A DNA stretch of 64,000 nt. It comes from Jaapia argillacea MUCL 33604 (lineage: Eukaryota; Basidiomycota; Agaricomycetes; Jaapiales; Jaapiaceae). The position numbers and the translations under genes are program-made. Every line of letters begins with the position of its first letter. Position 1 is the first letter of the stretch. The stretch spans positions 5,193-69,192 of the forward strand of contig KL197755.1 of NCBI GenBank assembly GCA_000697665.1, read 5' to 3'. Shown piece after piece: positions 59,337 through 64,000 of the stretch. The notes under the pieces are model-generated. The model was given only the letters and a program-made list of their open reading frames with translations, was not told the DNA's origin and did not search any database.

Positions 59337-59973
59337 GGATCGTAAAAGATTTAGACGTCGCGGAACCACTCTGTAAATTAGGCAAAGCTCGCATTTGTCT
59401 GAGGGCAATCTGAGGGAACGCTGTTGAATGAGGTGCGTCTATTCACGCGTCACGATCAAAGCCTTGAGTTATGGGAGAGATATGGGTCACTTGAAACACG
59501 TATTCAAGAGAAAAAGACCTCAGTGCCTCAGAGACTATGAAAGATTGAGGAAAGAGTCAATCAATGTCACATGTCACAGCTCAGAGGCGGGAGCAGCCTC
59601 CGAGTGCACGCCAACTCACAACGATCTTCTGCGCACCACTAGGAACCAGTCAAATCCGCGTGATTGGCTCAAAAATCACCGTTCTCATTCAAGAGCTCAC
59701 AAAGCAAGGTTGCGCTCACTAGAAAATGTACATCACAAATACAGAAGGGGTGAACGGGTCCACAATACAAAAAGATATCGACCAGTTCATCCAACATATA
59801 ACAAACAAAAACAAACAAGGGAGGAAATAGGGATACAGCAGAGCATAATAAACCAGACCTAGAACGACAGAGCGGCTACATATCAGGAACTTGGGAGCTT
59901 GAACCTGAGGCGGTGGAGGAAGGATAGTCGGTATGATAGTGGGTATCCGAGGCCTTGGCGACATGTCCCGTCT
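59337..59973. other. Intergenic, start of duplicated segment 2
   Basis: Promoter side of the F-box/LRR-like gene and 3' flank of F-box 2. Similarity to segment 1 begins at about 59616. Confidence 0.5.
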
Positions 59974-62741
59974 TCATGTTTGGCAAGCACTCAGATACGT
60001 CTTCGAAAGGAAGCAGACACAGTCGTCATTCTTCTCTCCACTGCCTGGCATCGAATATGTAATGTTCATCTTCCACGGGATCTTGCACTCCATGGCTGAC
60101 ACAAACGCAAAAGACCATCAGGATTTTTGAGACCTTACGGCTATCGAATGGGTAATAAAGACTGACTGTACGCTGATATGATTTTCAATCACATACGCCA
60201 ACCCCCACATACGCCCGGGTCCCAAACATAGAGTACAAATCCAATGAGAGTGGTGCAATGGAGCGGCGCTGGACCCCTCTAAAGCCTTCACTTTCTCAGT
60301 CAGGACGGGTGTGAGGAGGACAAAATCTGGGGTGTGCTTGTTGAGCGGGAGCTCACGATGGCGCGCAAAAAAGCGTGACATCTGCGAGCCAACACCATGT
60401 GAGATCTAGAAAACATATAGGGTGGCTGGTGAGGCACGTACGCAATCCCTCCAACCGAATGTTTCCACTTCTCTAACCAACCGCGCTCCACCGTACCCGT
60501 TGTCTTCATCTTCATCGTAATCATCCTCGAAGCGCAACAACTCGAATGGTTCACAATGTGCGCAAATAAACCTTGGATCCTTCTGGTCCATGTCCCTCGC
60601 CGTCATTCTCCTAGCATCACCACCAACAGCCTCGACCAGAGCCTTCGCAACTTCGCTTCCTCGATTCCAAAACGCCACAGGTTCTGGAGTTTGTTTGCCG
60701 TAAAATATGGTTTGGCAGCAATGTGAAAGGATTTGGGGGATCGTCATGAGTGGATGAGGAAATGGAAAGTTTGAAGAGGGACAGTGTAGTCGGGTACAGT
60801 AGAATATTGAGGTCGCTAACTCCAATCGTGAGCCATCCACTTGAGGGATCTGATCAGTCGAAGGGCCCGCGTCCTGAGAACTCGCTTGGTTACATTCAAA
60901 TTCCGCGTCAGGAAGCATCTCAACGAGCTCCCGCTCCCTCCTCTCCCTCCATTCCACAATCAACTCACTCATCCTCTCCATCACATGATCAAAACTCTCA
61001 TTCGACACGTCCACTTCCAAATCTGATTCAATGACCTCCTTAAACTCCTTCCACTCCATTACCTCCTCCAAGCTCGGTAGATATGCCCATTCTCGATGAG
61101 GTACTTGGGAAATTCGGTAGTTGTTGTACAAGGATTGGGCGAGGTTGGTTCGGAGGGCCAGGATGCCTGCTTGGTGAGCTTGGATGCACATAGCTTTACG
61201 GTCATTCAGGGTCCGTTCGAGGCGGGGACGCATTAGGGCCCAGCCTGAATAGAGTATAGCAGGAGGATTTGAGTTATGACTAGGAGGATAGAGGGGTACC
61301 ACTCACTGCGTTGAGTTAGTTCTTTGTGAGTGTCACCGATATCATGCCAGCTCAGTTGGTCGACATCGACCTTGTCATGCCCAAGAGCAACGAGCCTTCC
61401 AAGGATGCTGCCAGACATGGACACCCGTCAGCTGCGGCAAAGTCATAAGCCGGGTCAATACACACTCATTTTTCCTGGCCTGCGACCCCTCCTGCTTCTC
61501 CCTGAAAACCCTCCAAGAATCATCGAAGCTCCACTTCTCACACACCTTCGCATACTCCACCATACTCGCTACTAACTCCTTCCTCATCTTCTTAAACTCT
61601 TCCAACCTCCCTTTTGCACCAGCCTTTCGCATATGTACATCTTTGGTAAACGAACCAAGAGTTTGGGCCATGGAGAAGATGTCGGATTCGAGAAAGAATT
61701 TGGACGGGTGTTTATTGTAAAGTTTGTGGCCCGTGGGGTAGACACGACGGCGAGAGCCCACCCAACCTGATCCTGGATAGAAGATCGAAACATCTAGGTC
61801 AGGGCGATCGAACAGAATGAGAACGAGAAGAGACGAACTATCAGTGTACGGGATTAGCTCGGTGATGAGAGGGTCGAACTCAGGGTACTTCTTGTCAAAG
61901 TTTCCACCATATACAAGGCTGGGAATGTGCCAGACCCCAATGTTTTAGAACTAAGAATTCTTCCTTGTAATGTAGAGAACGCACTTGTCCTTTTTGCAAG
62001 CTTTACATAGTCGCCACCTGAGAGCAAAGTCGATCTGAAAGACATTGATTGTGCTGCATAACTATCGCAATAGCATCCGATTAACATTGCGCAAGGGATG
62101 ATGAGGGCATGTATCATTCCATAGACAGGACATAGACTGACATGACAGTTGGTTGGTCCGTAAAGTAACTGCGCCCATCTAGGTTCCGAGGTATCCTTCG
62201 GACACTCGGGAGGACTACCAGGCATCTTGGAGAGGGAAGTCTTCCATACGGACATAGCGCCCTTAGATAGAAGGGTAGTGCGAAGAAGGCGCGAAGTGCG
62301 GGAGAGAGCGAGCAGGTCTTGTGGTGTGAGATGACCGAAAACCTGCAGTGATAGAGAAGATACAACGATCAGGCTGACTGCTGGTGACTACCGAACAGTG
62401 GGTCACACCTCAAAGAGGACATCGAGGGACATGGTCAGGAGCATACTCAGCTTCCCTTTCGTCCGGTCTATCCTTCGCTTTCGCTTTCGTCCGGTCTATC
62501 CTTCGCTTTCGCTTTCGTCGCTTCCCGAACTCGGCATCATCAACCTTGGTGCGTTTAGCGCTCTTGCGTTCTGATAATCAGCTCGATCATGAGTAACGCT
62601 CAGCAAGTCCAATTTTGCAAACGTACGTGGATATGAAGCAGGAACATCTTCTTCAGAATCGTCATCGAAATGATCTGCATCGATGGTGTCCTTCGAGGGG
62701 AAGTTGGGCAATTTACCAGACTGACGGCGTGTTTGAACCAT
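59974..62741 (-). pseudogene. F-box protein 2 with two disrupting lesions
   Basis: Duplicate of F-box protein 1, start MVQTRRQSGKLPNFPSKD at 62741, stop TGA 59974-59976 at the homologous place. Two differences from copy 1 break the frame. First, a 28-bp direct tandem duplication at 62461-62516 in the basic patch before the F-box; 28 is not a multiple of three and the upstream splice phase is otherwise conserved. Second, a one-base loss near 60155-60167 (GTCTTTATTACCC against GTCTCTTATTACCC) just before the last intron. The F-box itself and the rest of the long middle exon are open, so translation from an internal ATG (about 62433, MLLTMSLDVLFE) could give an N-terminally shortened protein. 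Zinc-type Cys pairs and the MERMSELIVEWRERRERELV helix are retained. Confidence 0.65.
62461..62516. repeat. 28-bp tandem duplication in F-box 2
   Basis: GTCCGGTCTATCCTTCGCTT begins at 62461 and again at 62489, period 28 bases. The homologous place in F-box 1 has a single copy. Confidence 0.85.
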
Positions 62742-63094
62742 GGTGGCTATGGGGAGATCAGCAACGAGCTACGGATCTAAATAGAGGGGGGACGAGTCAG
62801 CAGGATTCATTCAAGTTAATTGCAAGCTACCATGTTGCCGCCATGGCAGCATCACAACGCCTCGCTGTTGACATATTCGGAGCCGAGCGTTCATGGGTGG
62901 GGTGGCTGTGTCTTGTGACGGCATTTCCCCACCTTGCAAGTTCACTTCTGACCCCGCCAACGTTCAACTTGGGAAGGCCGATTCTTGAGCGCAGTGAGAT
63001 TATACTTCGTCAAATAATTCTGGAGGAGCTGTCAAAAGAGGATTGATTTCTGCTGCCGCTCTGTCATAGGAACACTTGAAGTTGTCCTCTTACC
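62742..63094. other. Divergent promoter region of unit 2
   Basis: 353 bases between the F-box 2 and GTPase 2 starts; shorter counterpart of 52978-53736. No gene seen. Confidence 0.5.
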
Positions 63095-64000
63095 ATGCTG
63101 AGAGGTGCTGCTGATCAGGAGGGCTCTGATCAGGCTTCGGACTCGGCGGGTCTGGCATCCTGTCAGCTCGCTTTTTATGCTCTGGAAGGGATTGCGGGGA
63201 CAATCCGGACCTCCGTTGAGGAGCTCAGCCAGCTCGACGGGTTGCGACGTAACCACTGGTTGGGTGATCTTGCCCGGTCAGTCCTTGTTACGTGTTCTCT
63301 CATGCCTGACTCACACATCCCAAAGAGTCGGTGCGTCCAAGAACAAACCTGTATTAGTTGCAGTATGCGGAGGTAAGTGGACATTATCCGTCCTTCGATC
63401 CAACACTTATCTCTGGTTCGATGCATAGCATCCGGTGACGGCAAGTCCACTCTCATAAATGCAATACTGGGAGGCGAGTCTGTCAAACCATCTGATGCCT
63501 GCCCTCCCTGACTCCTTCACAACTCATCATCAGACAAGATTGTTCCCACCAGTGGTTTTGAAGCTTGTACATGTGTGGCAACCGAAGTCGCGTACCACTC
63601 CAAATCTTTCATCGAGGGGAGAGTCGAGTTTCTCGATAAATCGGACTGGAAGAGAGAGCTATCCACCCTCCTCTATGACTTAAATGAGTTGGGGAGCGAC
63701 GCTGAACCAAGACTTCCTTGGGGTAAATTGGAAAATGCCACCGTTGATCAGATCGCTTGGCATAAGGTGAAGTCTCCACACTTCCTGGAGGTTTCTTATT
63801 CATGAACGTGACATCTTTCCCAGATTAAATCAGTATATCCAAGTATCACACTCCGGGAGCTGCAGACGATGACAGCTGATGACATCCTGAACCTCGATCC
63901 AGGTCGGCTTTTGTTCAGCTTATTACATTGTTTCTTCTGCTACCAGTTCTTCATTGTAGACACTACCGAGCTGTTGGGACACGATGTGGAGGTTACGGGA
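63095..64000 (+). CDS. SLIP-GC-like GTPase 2 (partial, runs off window)
   Basis: Duplicate of GTPase 1, start MLRGAADQEGSDQASD at 63095. Exon 1 ends LGDLAR; a 51-nt intron leads to VGASKNKPVLVAVCG, and the next exon completes a canonical Walker A, GASGDGKSTLINAIL. The intron that follows starts with GC (GGGAG|GCGAGT), where copy 1 has GT, so a GC-AG intron is needed. The frame then continues through KIVPTSGFEACTC, VEFLDKSDWKRELSTLLYDL and TVDQIAWHK, and after another intron IKSVYPSITLRELQTMTADD, up to DTTELLGHDVEVTG at the window end. No frame break in the visible part. Expected GTP hydrolysis; biological role in fungi unknown. Confidence 0.8.

Larger units (their letters stand above)
59616..64000. 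repeat. Segmental duplication, copy 2 (continues past window)
   Basis: Same order as copy 1: 3' flank, F-box gene on the minus strand, divergent promoter, GTPase on the plus strand. Coding parts are highly similar (for example NRGSEVAK, LVEAVGGDARRMTARD and SRLELATSIFYCTRL are shared). Direct orientation relative to copy 1. Confidence 0.85.

Overview
The window looks like nuclear DNA of a mushroom-forming basidiomycete (Agaricomycetes). Genes are split by many 45-70 bp GT-AG introns, lie on both strands, and belong to families typical of that group: a multi-copy STE3 pheromone-receptor array, a farnesylated pheromone precursor, basidiomycete-type F-box proteins, SLIP-GC-like GTPases and TKL kinases with an MLKL-like N-terminal bundle. 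No rRNA, convincing tRNA, CRISPR array or intact transposon was found.

Region by region: 0.9-2.8 kb carries one STE3-type receptor; 3.2-5.5 kb VPS36 (ESCRT-II); 6.4-9.9 kb a STE12 transcription factor with STE domain plus two C2H2 fingers; 9.9-15.7 kb is gene-poor and ends in a three-unit degenerate tandem repeat; 15.7-16.4 kb is an FMP46-like mitochondrial protein. At 17.1-18.7 kb lies an unusual kinase-less protein with PH-CRIB-PH-CRIB order, directly upstream of a CLA4-type PAK kinase (PH-CRIB-kinase, 19.5-22.5 kb). CNOT11 (CCR4-NOT) follows at 23.0-24.6 kb. A 43-residue pheromone precursor (CaaX = CTIA) sits at 25.5 kb, followed by four more STE3-type receptors (26.5-37.2 kb, all minus strand) with one RGG-rich gene of unknown function between the last two.

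The 0.9-37 kb part is therefore a B-type (pheromone/receptor) mating-type region with physically linked parts of the same pathway: ligand precursor, five receptors, a PAK/Cdc42 effector pair and STE12. The four clustered receptors fall into two paralogous pairs; the last pair also shares a conserved upstream block.

From 39 kb on the content changes to accessory genes: a large MLKL-like four-helix-bundle/TKL protein whose catalytic loop has lost its HRD aspartate (probable pseudokinase), a tail-to-tail pair of aldo/keto reductases, and a segmental duplication (49.9 kb onward and again 59.6 kb onward) in which each unit holds an F-box gene divergent from a SLIP-GC-like GTPase gene. The two units appear to decay reciprocally: F-box 1 looks intact and GTPase 1 damaged, F-box 2 damaged and GTPase 2 intact as far as visible. 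Several lesions are single-base indels, one in a C run, so assembly error must be excluded before calling pseudogenes.

Exon coordinates were worked out by hand from splice consensus, phase and comparison among paralogues; no database search was possible.
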